DNA of 64,000 bases from Cytospora piceicola (GCA_023375675.1 JALQBC010000014.1:620001-684000); one strand, 5' to 3'; shown: positions 1 through 10,420, counted from the first letter of the stretch. Program-made: numbers and translations. Notes: generated from the sequence alone by a model not told the origin.

Positions 1-487
1 TCGCCGGCTTCACCCCAAATGGAGAGTTGTTGCTGCACGTGAGTTAGGAAACGGTTCGTAGTCTGATCAAGTAGGATATGGACTTACGGCGACTTCCATC
101 CGCTCCTTAGCGACCGTTTCCATACTGCGCATCACATTCTTCTCCATCTTGACCAGTTGCGACAGCTTCTTGGCCAAGTCTGGGCCGAATGCGCCGGCGG
201 CCTTTCCTCGTAGAGCATGGCCTAGACAACATGTTAACGCCCAAACTACTGGCTTCTCCGACTATGATCATCTTGTTCTAGTCATGTCGCATCTAGTGGG
301 ACAAGGCTTACCAAATCCACCGCGGCCGAAGATACGGCCAGACTTGGTGGTTGACGGAGGTGGAGGAGGATTCTGAAAGAACGGGGATTAGAAAAGCGTC
401 TTCAGGGTTGCATGTGGGTCTGATGCTTACCTGGATCTGAGACGCAGTGGGCGCCCTGGTCTGGCGCATAGAGTATGTGCGATGCAT
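1..487 (-). CDS. PIL1: Eisosome core component Pil1/Lsp1 (5' part; 3' end lies outside the window)
   Basis: Pil1/Lsp1 proteins are BAR-domain proteins that bind PI(4,5)P2 and build the furrow-like eisosomes under the fungal plasma membrane. Four exons are visible on the minus strand: 431-487, 312-372, 88-221 and 1-32 (cut by the edge). Introns 373-430, 222-311 and 33-87 have GTAAGC or GTAAGT donors and CAG or TAG acceptors, and the frame is kept across all three. The start ATG at 485-487 gives MHRTYSMRQTRAPTASQIQ, the family's characteristic N-terminus. It is followed by a proline-rich NPPPPPSTTKSGR segment, then AGAFGPDLAKKLSQLV and the start of the first BAR helix, with QQLSIWGEA at the edge. 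Identity is secure. Lsp1-type paralogues cannot be excluded from the N-terminus alone. The membrane protein SUR7, found in the same plasma-membrane domains, lies 16 kb away at 16663-17832. Confidence 0.93.
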
Positions 488-2255
488 CTTGAGTAAATTG
501 CGATGTCCGCGTGTCCGGGTATTGAAGTGGTGATGGTGCGATATGTAGACGTGCCCGGTGGAAGACAAGCGGTGGGTATAGATCGATGTAGGAGCTGAGA
601 TTGGAGAAAGAGCGTAATAAGCGACGGGGGGTATTGTAGGACCAAATGTGGAACAAAGAGAGAGACTTTCGGTGGCGACAGGGGACGTGGGCGGGAAGAT
701 TGTGAAGATCAGGCAGGAGGTTCGATTGGGTTGTGATGATGGATGATGATGATAATGCTGATTCGTTTGCAGTTAAGGGAACCTTTAAAGCCTAAAGAGT
801 ACAAGGTACTCTATAGCTATGTGGTGGTACTGAGCAACCGACGACGTCATTTCAGTGATTCGGGCAAGCTCTAGCACTTTTTAGCGCTCTTTAGCGCCTT
901 TTCAGGAGCTCCCTTCTCAGCGTAGCGCCGCTGGGGGCATTTAGATCGTCGTGACAGCCGTGACTGCCGTGTTGAGATTTGAGATCGATCATGTCCCTGC
1001 AGCAACCTTGGAACCTCGGAAAGTCTTGAGCCCGCCAGCCTGCATTTTCCTCAATGACATGGGGCAATTACCAGCATGACTTCCAAGGTTCTCCATACTG
1101 CCATGTAAAACCCCTTTCACACAGATCTCTTGTTAGTATCCACTTGGCTTGATACAAACGCCGCAACGTATGCACAGTAATATATCCAAATACCTACCGT
1201 AGGTCGTTGAGGACCAACTTGAAAGTTTGGGACTACTGCCGTACTCAAGCCTACCTACTTAAGTACCTAGGTAGGTATGCAGTAGCAATAAAGGGCCTTC
1301 CGTTCTGCTTACCACACCGATCTTGAACATGTGGAGGCTCAAGTCTCGTAATATTAGATACCTAGGTACCTAGGTAGCCAAATCGTTGCTATGCCTGACC
1401 AGAACATGCAGACAAGGTCACCTGGGCAGTTACATACGCCAGGGTTGAACCCGCAGTGCTTTGCACATACCCCCCTAGTCGAAGTGAATGCGCGCTGTGC
1501 TCCACAGGCAGCGACTTCCGCATAGACCCTTTTATCTTGTTTGCAGGCAAGCGCGTTCCTCATGATTACACACAACCTCAACTTCAACTTTGATACCCAC
1601 GCGACTTGAAACCGCACTTACTCCTATGTTCACGAACTTCTTTCCTCGACTTACTGATTAATATCGCAAAGTCCGGACACGAAACCTTGTAATACAACAC
1701 CCGCTTAGAGCGTTCGTCCGAGACTGAGGATTAATCGTTGTCTATGATTTACGGAATCTCGACGCGCCAGAGCTTGATCCCTGCGAACTTTTGACCCATC
1801 GGCGAAGTGGCCGTCTTTAGAGGTTGGGATTGTATCTAGGCACTACAGGCCAACCTCTCAAGGTCTCGTGACTTTCGTCCATCAGGTTCAGGTTTACACT
1901 TCGTTCAAAGCCAAGCCACTCCACACCAGACTTCCGAACAGCAAAAGATCTTAATCCGCACAACCTGAACGACAGGCACTGGCAAGACGAAGCGAACTGG
2001 TTTCGTCGTCGGTCGCGGTCAAGATATCCCACGCCAGCAGCCTGTACGCCGTCAATCTTGAGCAACCATCCCACAGCCTGCGGCTCGATTGTGGTGCACT
2101 CCACTGCCGATAGTTACCGGCATTGATACCTACAAGGGCATACTCTAGGATTGCTCAAGATATACCCCAATACCGATCAACGTTGGTTGTGGGGTTGGGG
2201 GCTCTCGACTCTTCGCAAAACCCTGTCAATTCCACAGGGTCTGAGTCGAGGTCTG
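488..2255. promoter_or_regulatory. Divergent intergenic region, PIL1 / KMT6
   Basis: This 1.77 kb region holds both promoters, as the flanking genes point away from each other. I see no convincing gene. It carries CCTAGGTA-type motifs at about 1250-1275 and a perfect 18-bp palindrome at 1359-1376. A CCACAG just before the KMT6 start (about 2231-2236) could be a splice acceptor, so a 5'-leader or short coding intron for KMT6 is possible. Confidence 0.5.
1359..1376. repeat. Perfect 18-bp palindrome TACCTAGGTACCTAGGTA
   Basis: The sequence is its own reverse complement and contains two CCTAGG cores. It is the clearest example, in the PIL1/KMT6 interval, of the dispersed motif family. Confidence 0.85.
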
Positions 2256-5200
2256 ATGGATCGGATAGATCTCATAGATTTAACCGGGGATATCGATATG
2301 GAGTTAGAGACCAGCAAAGAATCAAGACGGCACAAAGCAGTAACTGCTTCGCCATCAACACGATTTTCAGAAAGCCGTTTTCAGCTCCAGGATTCAACTG
2401 CTCCGCGCGGTCTTGCGGCTTCTCGGCCACTATCCCGCTCTAGTGAGCCATCAGAGTCACGTCCACTAGGCCACACTCGTTCAGCCCCATCTAAGACTAC
2501 CAAACCCAGCTCTTCAAACGCTGGATTTAGCAAAATGCATGTCTATAATTCACCAGGTTCAACTACCCAAATGGCCATTCGCAGCACGACTCCGCCGGCA
2601 AATCACGATGCTGAATCAAGGCCCAACACCCCGTCCGTCCAGACGCCGCGGAAGAAGGATTGGACTGTGGACAAACTCGAGCAAGCTCTTTTCGGCTTGT
2701 CAAAGGAGCTTGACTGGAATCACTCCAAACTCGTAAACTACAGCTTGCGGACTGCGGCCTCGCAGAAGGGCCCAGTACGCCGGCACTTGAGTTCCACTGC
2801 AGACTTGGCTGATCTTAAGCTGCCCGTTTTGCCTTATGAGGGCTCGCAGGAAGGCACTATGAAGGTCCAGTTGAAGTCGCATGGCAAAGACATGGCTCGC
2901 GCCAATGCTGGGAAGAAAAAGATGGCCTATGAGGTCATTTGCATCAAGTCTGACAAGGACCGAGTCCCAGAATACAAATTCCATCACGTGGAGATCTCGA
3001 GGAACATATTGACGCCGAATACGATGCTGAAGTTCGTACCTCATCTTCGGGACATGAAGGAAAACGAGGAAGAGAGTTACACTCGCTGGATTAAGGAGCT
3101 TGAGGCGATGGACGCTCAGTCTGGATTCAATGTCACTTCGCTCAATAGAGGCGAGAAGATGAGGAAGAGGCTGAGGGAGGAAATTGCCGCCGACATTTCT
3201 CTCTACATTGAACGGTGGATTATGAAACTAGGCTTGGAGAATTGCAGCAAGTCTACCCTCGTGCGTTACATGGCCACGCAGCTCGAACACAACGACAAGA
3301 TGACACCACAACAGAAGAACAGTATTATTAACCGCCTCAGTGATGATGCGAGCTCACCGCGGGCCACAAGGACTGCCAAGATGTTCACTGATGCCTTCAA
3401 TAATCTGTGGAGACATACAGAGCTTACCCTGAAGGACGTGCTTGCCCATGACGAGACAGTGGAGGCTGTCGTCGACAATAAGAAACTTGTCAAGGACGAC
3501 AAACCAGAAGCCAAAGCGAAAGGAGCAGAACAGCTTTTGGAGATGGTCGAGAGCAACTTGCTAAGCTACACTATCCTTGGCTGCCTCTACTGCTACTCCC
3601 ATTCTTGTGAGCATGGCGAGTACGATCGTGAGAACCAGCGGCGATCGCTCGGGGTTGATTTGATCGGAAGATTCGGTGGCCTCATGAGACAAAACATCGC
3701 GAAATCCTTGGCAGAAGGGAAGGTTGCTACAGACAAGTCATCTTCCCGTTGTCGAAATCAGTGCTATCACATGTATAGATCTGGAAATTCCCACGCCGAG
3801 GTCGAACCTTGGAGCGATGATGAGGTCGCACTGCTACGAGGCTTATATGCTGCATCAGCTGCCAGCCCGAATCTTCAGGTGTCATTGCCCTGCCTCGTTT
3901 CGACCTTACTGGGCAGGCTTTGTTGGGACGTATTCAGGAAGCAGCAGGAGCTCGAGCTGAACAGACCCGACTCTCTACACAAGCTCGCGACCCCAGATCC
4001 CGATCCACCCAAGGTCAAGCCGTTAGCTTGGTACGATCGCCATCGCAAGGAAGTCAAGCAAGACTGGCAAGAACATCTCAACGCGCACGAGTTTACCCGC
4101 CGCGAAATCAAGGATCCTTGCAACCACAGCGGCCCATGTGGGAAAGGCTGCCCGTGTGTTGACGCGAAGCTTCTTTGCGAGCGCTTCTGCCGCTGTACAG
4201 CAGAGAATTGTGCCTACAAGTTCACTGGCTGTGCGTGTAAGGCCGAAGGCAAGACTTGCCTGCAAACAAAGAAGGAAGGCAAGCCTTGCATCTGCGTACA
4301 GCTCAACAGGGAATGCGACCCTGTTCTCTGCCAAGGGTGCGGAGCTTTTGACCGTGCAGACCCGAAGAACGCTCGTGATGGAGATCTTCATTCTTGGGGC
4401 TGCCAAAATGTTGCGCTTCAGCGTGGTGCTTCCAAGTCTGTTTTGCTTGGTGAGTCCCAAATTGAGGGCTGCGGGTACGGCCTATTCACGGCAGAAGACA
4501 TTTCCCAAGATGACTTTGTCATTGAGTACCTTGGGGAACTAATCTCCCACGACGAAGGTGTCCGGCGGGAGGCACGCCGCGGCGACGTCTTTGACGACTC
4601 AAAGCACAGCAGCTACTTGTTTACTCTCCTGGACTACGAAGGTATCTGGGTAGATGCGGCTATATATGGAAACCTTAGCCGCTACATCAACCATGCCTCG
4701 GAGCTGGATAAAATCGGCAAGAAGTTAGTTAATATCGTTCCCCAGATATTATTCGTAAATGGCGACTACCGCATCAAGTTCAAGGCCCTGCGTGACATCA
4801 AGGCAGGTGAAGAACTATTCTTCAATTATGGGGAGAACTTCCCCAATCTCACCAAAAAACTTCTCGACTCAAAGGATGGGGAGGGTCGCACGAAGCGAGG
4901 TGGAGGTGGTCGGGGTCGCGGTAGAGGTGGCCGTGGTCGTGGCGGACGAGGCAGGGGAAGAGGTGCTATTCGATTCAGCACAGAAACTAAGAAGGCACCT
5001 CTGCCCTCATTTGACGAACCAGATGATGAATCCATGGTCGAGAACATGCAGATCGAGGAACAGGACACGGATGACGACGATGACTTCCAGCCCGGACGAC
5101 CCCTCAGAGCGAAGAGAGGTGGAACTGGCGTGGGTGGCCGCGCCGGACGTAAACGAAAGAGGCAGCCTTCGCGCGACCAGGACTCGGAGACTCCTCCACC

Positions 5201-5711
5201 GGCTCGCTCAACTAGGGGCGGTCGTGTTCGAGGCCGGGGACGTGGAGGTGGTCGCGGAGGTAGTCGTGGAGGTGGCCGGGGTGGACGACGTACAGCCAAC
5301 GCGGATTCAACAACGACGACAGCAGCATTCGCCCTAGACGGGACAGACGAGTCATCGAGCAATGCTACCGCCTCCCTCATAGAAGCCGCGCCTACCATGA
5401 CGACGCATGCAATACTTGGCACGCCTAGTAGCCGTACCGAGCGTCGCAAACGCCGTAAGCAAACCAGTGTTGACGACTCGGATAACGAGTTCAAGACTGC
5501 TGCCCCCAGGTCTGGGAGCAATCATGACAGCCCTAGCCTTAGGCGACGGACCAGGCAGGTTCCCGATTCAGATGACGACGAGATGCTAGACTATGGCTCT
5601 GTGGAGAATTATTCCACACGCGAAGGCACCGACGACTTTGGCAGCAGCCCCATGGGTCGTTCCCAGCGAAGGAGGGTGAGACCGGCTAGATATCGCGACG
5701 CGGAGGAGTAG
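2256..5711 (+). CDS. KMT6: Histone H3K27 methyltransferase, E(z)/EZH2 family (PRC2 catalytic subunit)
   Basis: This is the catalytic subunit of Polycomb repressive complex 2, which methylates histone H3 lysine 27 using S-adenosylmethionine and silences facultative heterochromatin. The frame is open from 2151, but 2256 is the first ATG, giving 1151 residues. A cysteine-rich CXC/pre-SET domain (about 620-720, starting CNHSGPCGKGCPC) precedes a SET domain (about 725-870). The SET domain has YGLFTAEDI, EYLGELI, the NLSRYINHA substrate/cofactor motif and GEELFFNYGENFP. After SET the protein continues for about 280 residues, with two Arg-Gly-rich (RGG) blocks (about 882-903 and 985-1013) separated by acidic DDDDD stretches; animal EZH2 ends soon after SET. 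The N-terminus has an IDLIDLTGDID stretch resembling a SUMO-interaction motif. Only a TAG (5709-5711) separates this frame from more open sequence (see 5712-6896). Family assignment is very secure; the true C-terminus is not. Confidence 0.95.
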   Translation: MDRIDLIDLTGDIDMELETSKESRRHKAVTASPSTRFSESRFQLQDSTAPRGLAASRPLSRSSEPSESRPLGHTRSAPSKTTKPSSSNAGFSKMHVYNSPGSTTQMAIRSTTPPANHDAESRPNTPSVQTPRKKDWTVDKLEQALFGLSKELDWNHSKLVNYSLRTAASQKGPVRRHLSSTADLADLKLPVLPYEGSQEGTMKVQLKSHGKDMARANAGKKKMAYEVICIKSDKDRVPEYKFHHVEISRNILTPNTMLKFVPHLRDMKENEEESYTRWIKELEAMDAQSGFNVTSLNRGEKMRKRLREEIAADISLYIERWIMKLGLENCSKSTLVRYMATQLEHNDKMTPQQKNSIINRLSDDASSPRATRTAKMFTDAFNNLWRHTELTLKDVLAHDETVEAVVDNKKLVKDDKPEAKAKGAEQLLEMVESNLLSYTILGCLYCYSHSCEHGEYDRENQRRSLGVDLIGRFGGLMRQNIAKSLAEGKVATDKSSSRCRNQCYHMYRSGNSHAEVEPWSDDEVALLRGLYAASAASPNLQVSLPCLVSTLLGRLCWDVFRKQQELELNRPDSLHKLATPDPDPPKVKPLAWYDRHRKEVKQDWQEHLNAHEFTRREIKDPCNHSGPCGKGCPCVDAKLLCERFCRCTAENCAYKFTGCACKAEGKTCLQTKKEGKPCICVQLNRECDPVLCQGCGAFDRADPKNARDGDLHSWGCQNVALQRGASKSVLLGESQIEGCGYGLFTAEDISQDDFVIEYLGELISHDEGVRREARRGDVFDDSKHSSYLFTLLDYEGIWVDAAIYGNLSRYINHASELDKIGKKLVNIVPQILFVNGDYRIKFKALRDIKAGEELFFNYGENFPNLTKKLLDSKDGEGRTKRGGGGRGRGRGGRGRGGRGRGRGAIRFSTETKKAPLPSFDEPDDESMVENMQIEEQDTDDDDDFQPGRPLRAKRGGTGVGGRAGRKRKRQPSRDQDSETPPPARSTRGGRVRGRGRGGGRGGSRGGGRGGRRTANADSTTTTAAFALDGTDESSSNATASLIEAAPTMTTHAILGTPSSRTERRKRRKQTSVDDSDNEFKTAAPRSGSNHDSPSLRRRTRQVPDSDDDEMLDYGSVENYSTREGTDDFGSSPMGRSQRRRVRPARYRDAEE

Positions 5712-6419
5712 GACTTCACCATGAAGCGTAACAGGCGCAGGCGGAATTCTCGGGGTGAGATGGTTCTAAAGAATGTGAACGGGATGCATGAAGATGGAGA
5801 GGACGGCATGAAGATGATCCCTGAGACCCCTGATATTGAAGTGGCTCGGTCACCCCCGACCATGGAGAAGTGGGCGGGACCAGATGGCCCTGGTGACGAT
5901 GGGACACCTTGCCAACAGCCGTCGAAGCACAAACGGGCTCAAGGTAGCAAAAGCGAGGCTGGAAAGATTGCGGATACAGAAAAACAAGAAGCTGTCGTCC
6001 GTGAATCACAACAGGCGCAAGAAGTGCCCGCTAAGCGAAGGCAGAGGAGCTTGGTGCCTTTTCAAGTGACACTGGACAATAGACGCAGATTTGAAACGAC
6101 CATGAGGCGCGGTTATCTCAAGGCCGCGGAGAATAACACCCCTCTTCCACAGTGGCTGCAGAGGTATAAGGCTACCTGCCTGGGCCTCGATTTCGTTCGC
6201 TTGAGGGCAGAGTTGCTGGCTCCAGAGCGCGACCAGGCCAAAATCTCACGCATGCTGGCTGACCTAGCGGGGCCGAAACAACAAGCTGCGAATCAGGAGA
6301 GCGGCGCCGAGGTACCGGAGCCTGGAGCCAGGGGTGCGGAACAAGAAGCCGAGGCTGCAGCTCAGACCACAGGGGAGCCGCGCTCGCCGGCCAAGGGCCC
6401 TGTCGGAGGTGAGCTCTAG
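5712..6419 (+). CDS. Coding-like open segment in frame directly after the KMT6 TAG
   Basis: The 235 codons after the KMT6 stop stay open in the same frame, up to another TAG at 6417-6419. An ATG at 5721 lies three codons after the KMT6 stop. The translated sequence begins very basic (MKRNRRRRNSRGE) and contains an ordered-looking block around 6040-6250 with RRFETTMRRGYLKAAENN and LPQWLQRYKATCLGLDFVRL. It ends in an Ala/Glu/Gln-rich tail. Codon choice resembles real genes in the window. I do not recognise a family. It could be a KMT6 C-terminal extension made by readthrough, or by splicing out the TAG: GTGAGA at 5676 with AAG at 5724-5726 would remove 51 nt in frame and join two Arg-rich runs, though the tract before the acceptor is poor. 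It could also be a separately translated downstream ORF, or a relic of a longer gene. Confidence 0.4.
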   Translation, partial: DFTMKRNRRRRNSRGEMVLKNVNGMHEDGEDGMKMIPETPDIEVARSPPTMEKWAGPDGPGDDGTPCQQPSKHKRAQGSKSEAGKIADTEKQEAVVRESQQAQEVPAKRRQRSLVPFQVTLDNRRRFETTMRRGYLKAAENNTPLPQWLQRYKATCLGLDFVRLRAELLAPERDQAKISRMLADLAGPKQQAANQESGAEVPEPGARGAEQEAEAAAQTTGEPRSPAKGPVGGEL

Positions 6420-6896
6420 AAGGCATCTCTGACCAGGACAGGCGACGACGGAGAAGGAGCTCCCATGAGCGGGAGAACCGGTGGTGAATCTACGGAAACG
6501 GACAGGAAGAACAAGGGGGAGAGTCCGGACGACGGGGGTGAGGATACCCTGGATGGGAGCCTTGATGGCGGTCGTGTTGACACAGACGACAACAATGATA
6601 TCACAGAGAATCAAGAGAACAAAGAGCAGCAGGATGGAGACGCAATACAGGCAGCTAGCGTTTTGCGACTAGGAACTCCTGCTCGTGTACAGCAGCAGCA
6701 GCATCAGCAGAATAAGCATCCCGTGGACGCAAGCCAGGCGACTATGGCGCAGGATGGGCCTCCCATGGGCTCGGTTGTGGCCTGCCATTTTGGGGCGAAG
6801 TGCAAACATGATGGGAAATGTTCTCTAGCTTTGCTTTCCTCAGGTAGATCCTCTGTGAGCTCTCTCATTGACACCATCACTTTGGTTAGTACCTAG
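6420..6896 (+). CDS. Second in-frame open segment downstream of KMT6
   Basis: After the TAG at 6417-6419 the same frame stays open for 158 more codons to a third TAG at 6894-6896. The first ATG is at 6465. The encoded sequence is hydrophilic and acidic (Asp/Glu/Asn/Gln-rich), includes a CAG-encoded QQQQHQQ run near 6690-6710, and ends with a short CHFGAKCKHDGKC cysteine/histidine stretch. The second TAG sits inside GGAG|GTGAGCTCTAG. GTGAGC is a good donor, and an intron 6409-6585 (177 nt, acceptor ACACAG) would remove it without a frame change. No family is recognised. It may belong with the preceding segment and KMT6 as one long protein, or may be 3'-untranslated sequence that is open by chance. 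Confidence 0.3.
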   Translation, partial: KASLTRTGDDGEGAPMSGRTGGESTETDRKNKGESPDDGGEDTLDGSLDGGRVDTDDNNDITENQENKEQQDGDAIQAASVLRLGTPARVQQQQHQQNKHPVDASQATMAQDGPPMGSVVACHFGAKCKHDGKCSLALLSSGRSSVSSLIDTITLVST

Positions 6897-7947
6897 AAGC
6901 TCCCGCTCTTGGCACGGACACGAGTTTGCCGTACCGAGCTCTGTTCGGTACCCATAACTCGGTTCACGTAGTCTCCTTCGAGGCCGTTAAATACCGACAG
7001 CGCGAGAAGCACGAGGAAAGTGCATACCCTCGTGGCCTATGAAAGAAAGCTGGCAAGGCCCTGAGCCACACAGGAATTTCAGGCTCACATCGGGAGTTTG
7101 CAATGGTGGAGATAATTCAATAGACAATCCTTCGTATTGATACACTTTAAAACATCAACCACATCGGTGAAGAATTTCTATCACGAATATCCTCCACGAT
7201 GGGCGGGAGGGGAGGGTGTGCTCCGACCACTGTCATGTCCGTAGAAGGTACATATACCGATTCTGCATAGAGTGAGTTCCTGCGATTTCTGCACCCCCAA
7301 GACAAAACATCACGAATCTGAAACCAAAACGCCTGGCTTGGGGACAGCCCTCGTCTGTTTTTGTCTCCCATCTGGTGGACTCCCCATGCCACTTCAAAAT
7401 ACCGAGTTACCTGGCTTCCTTCCCACCATTGTCTAGTCCATGTCCATACGCCAAAGCCACTTGTTTTTCCATCTGCAGACCGAGCTCGAAGAGGTCCCGT
7501 CGTCCGCGAGGAGGGCCGAGGGAGTTTGACTTGTGTTCTCTGTCACGAGACTTGAAACGTCACCCCAACCTGGGCTACCCTCGACCCGTCATTGTCTTCC
7601 CGGGCCTGGGCTGTCCCATAGCGAAAACCAGGCTGGAACGGCTTGGTGTCGCGCTGATCCCTTGTGGTTGCTCCTGCAACCGGTTGCCCGTCACGATCCC
7701 GTATTTTATGACCCGAGTCGCTGTAATAAACGCCCTGTCTGCATAAAGCGCGACGCGTTGTTTGACCTTGCCTCCTTTTATCCAGCCTTCTACCGGCGCG
7801 AGTGAGAGTAACGGCCCCTTTTGTTCCTATGTTTCTTGCTAGTACGAATGTGCTCGTTTATATTTGTTTGCTTTTGGCGACTGTATCTCCTAGACACTCT
7901 GAGGATACACATTTGCAGGCTGTCAAAGTGTTAGCTTGTGTTCGTTA
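6897..7947. other. Convergent intergenic region, KMT6 tail / PPZ
   Basis: The 1.05 kb between two converging genes should hold both 3'-untranslated regions and poly(A) sites. Several small ATG-less ORFs occur, but none has a recognisable protein or consistent coding character. I see no RNA gene or repeat here. Confidence 0.5.
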
Positions 7948-9609
7948 TTAGGAACCTTGCTTATGATAACATACTGGACTGTTGAGCATGTGTTGTCTCT
8001 TGTTCCTCCCCTTCTTGATATGGCTCTTTAGAGCATTGGAGTCCAAGGGCTTCAGCAGCTCGAAACTACACAATAGCTCGGAGGAGACCGACATGACCGC
8101 ACCCCAATTGTCGAATTCGCCGCAATACTGTAAGACTCATGTTAGTACAAACGCCGTCACAGTAGTAAACACACCACATAATCGTTGACTCACATTCGGG
8201 GCACTGAAGACAGTAACTAGAACCCTGTCCGTGAAGAATTCATACCCGTCCTCAACAACCATATGTGCTCGGCAAACGAGGTCGAAGTCGTGTGTCGTGA
8301 GGAAGTCAGTGATGACCTTTTTCCCAAAACAATAACTGACACCTCTTTCGTTTGCCTCCCAGTCGGCATCCATGTCGGCAGGATCCGACCACAACAAATC
8401 ATTCAACAGCCCATAATCGGGCACATCGGTCGGTCGTGCAATGTTGCGGATGTCGTCCATATCACTAAGCGCAGGTGACAGACCACCGTGCACGCAGAAG
8501 ATTTTCCCGGCGACAATAGCAGCAATGGGAAGGGTGTTGAATGTGTCGATAAAGGTCTTCCAGATCTTGACGTTACATCTGCGCTTACACTCGTCGTAGA
8601 ACCCGTAGACGCGTGTGACGTTGGCGCACTCGTGGTTGCCGCGCAGGAGGAAGAAGTTCTCGGGGAACTTGAGCTTGTAGCAGAGCAGCAGGAGGATGGT
8701 CTCAAGCGATTGCTTCCCCCGGTCGACATAGTCGCCCAGGAAGAGGAAGTTCGCAGACGGAGGGAAACCACACATCTCAAACATGCGAATGAGATCTGTA
8801 TATTGCCCATGAACATCGCCGACGATCTTCACAGGAGCATCTAGTTCCAAAAGCGCAGGCTGAGAAAGGAAAACTTCCCTTACACGTTGACAGATGGCCA
8901 CGATCTCTGCATTCTTTAGACAGACGCCCTTGGTCACCTTGCCAGCATAAGCTGCATCCAGCAGTCTCTTGATGTAATCGTCCAGGTCGATGTCTTTGAT
9001 GTCACTCATGGCAAACCCAGCTGTCTCTTGACTTGGTGACATGCCCCCTTGGATTGGATTGATACTGTTCTCGCGCTTGACCAATATCGATTGGCCGGGT
9101 AGTTGCGGCTCTTGGTTGGGGTTGGCCACGCCTGTGGGAGGCTGGTCGGAGACAAAGTCGACCTCGCCAGATGCCTGAGCAGCGCTGACATCATGCTTAC
9201 CGGACATGCCAGGTCCCGACTGGATCGGGGAGGGTGGAAGCTCATCGTCCCCGAGAGGGGAGCTGACGCCCGATGTGTCGATTGACGACGGCGAGACCGG
9301 CGTTATCGCAGGGTCAGACGCTCTATGCCGTGAGAAGCGACGACTCCTCCCCGACTTTACGGATTCAGCATCCGATTTATCACCAGAGTCACCATTCGAT
9401 AACAGGGCGGAATTTCGAGGGCTTTCGGTTTTAGCCGAGGAGCCTGGTATCTTGGATCTTAGGGCTTTGAAGGACCTCGTCGAGTCCTTAGTGTCTGACT
9501 TGCTGAATGAGGGGTAGGACTGGAGACCGTCCGGGCTGCGGTCGCCCGCGCTGGCAGAGCTGTGTGGTCTAGATGAGCTACCGCCATCCTTGGATGGCTG
9601 GTTTCCCAT
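7948..9609 (-). CDS. PPZ1: Serine/threonine protein phosphatase PP-Z (PP1-like, Ppz1/PZL-1 type)
   Basis: PP-Z enzymes are fungal-specific PP1-related phosphatases that control salt tolerance, potassium/pH homeostasis and cell integrity. Exons are 8194-9609 and 7948-8127; the 66-bp intron 8128-8193 has donor GTGAGT, a TACTAAC branch and a CAG acceptor, giving 531 residues. The N-terminus [10 protein letters not shown] has the Gly2 N-myristoylation context known for Ppz proteins, followed by about 200 Ser/Pro-rich disordered residues. The catalytic domain follows with [39 protein letters not shown] and HGGLSP, that is, all metal-ligand motifs of the PPP family. The second exon completes it with [14 protein letters not shown]. 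The C-terminal [14 protein letters not shown] is followed by nine residues before TAA. A GTATGT directly after MLNSP could be another donor, so the last residues are uncertain. Confidence 0.93.
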
Positions 9610-9915
9610 GGCGATGGTATCGAAGTTGAGAACGGAAGGCCGTGGAGAGGAGAACCGGCAGGCTCACGGCGTGCGCGTCGAAGGTATGTGGTCTGGTTGA
9701 CAATGCCACAATAGCCTGTCGCTGCACCCGTCTTCGCCGATAGAAGGTGACGATTACTATGTATACCCGCTATGGCAAGGGTGGTGTTAGGGAGGGTGGT
9801 AGAGTCGAACAAGGAGAGCCACAAAACGAGTGGCAGTGATGGGACGTGGTCGGCCTGATATTGACTCCGTGTTGTTGGCTGGAGGGGTGCTATCGCGGGA
9901 ACCTTTGGAAGGAAG

Positions 9916-9940
9916 GTGTGTGTGTATGTGTGTGTGTGTG
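9916..9940. repeat. GT dinucleotide microsatellite
   Basis: A (GT)n tract with one A interruption lies about 300 bp upstream of the PPZ1 start. It is non-coding. Confidence 0.85.
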
Positions 9941-10420
9941 GTATGTGCGTGGTAGGTAGTATGGGAGAAGGGATCGTTCGGTCGGGTTACGAAGAGCTAG
10001 GTTCGCGAGGAGCTCATGAGGGTTCGTATGCGATGAGGTCAGATAGGTCGGATTAGTGAACTAGAGGTGGGGAGGGAGACGCGGTTGTGGTCTAGATCTA
10101 GGTCGAAAGATGTGGACTTGTCAGCCTTGCTGTTCGCTGCGGCCGGAGTTAAGATGGAGAGGGAAAGGAAGTGGCACAGCAGCGGCGGGGCGGATGACGG
10201 AGTGTTGAAGAGGCTGCCAGTTTGCCAGGCCGTGAAGAGTAAAAAGAGTCAAGACTTGATCGAGAACGACTCAGGGCGGAAGAAACGTGGGTCGGAGGGT
10301 TGGACCGGGAGTGACGGGCACTAATACGGGGGATGGATGAGTTCGTTATCCGGTTGACTCACAGTTTGGATAAATTACGGTGGCGAGGACAATAGGCGAT
10401 GAATAATACCTAGGTAGCTA

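Noticed and set aside
2151..2255. N-terminal extension of KMT6 back to 2151
   Set aside because: The codon at 2151 is TTG; the first ATG is 2256 and starts a more plausible N-terminus. A spliced upstream exon remains possible.
9103..9517. Plus-strand ORFs opposite the PPZ1 N-terminus
   Set aside because: They mirror the disordered Ser/Pro-rich coding region on the minus strand and have no features of their own.
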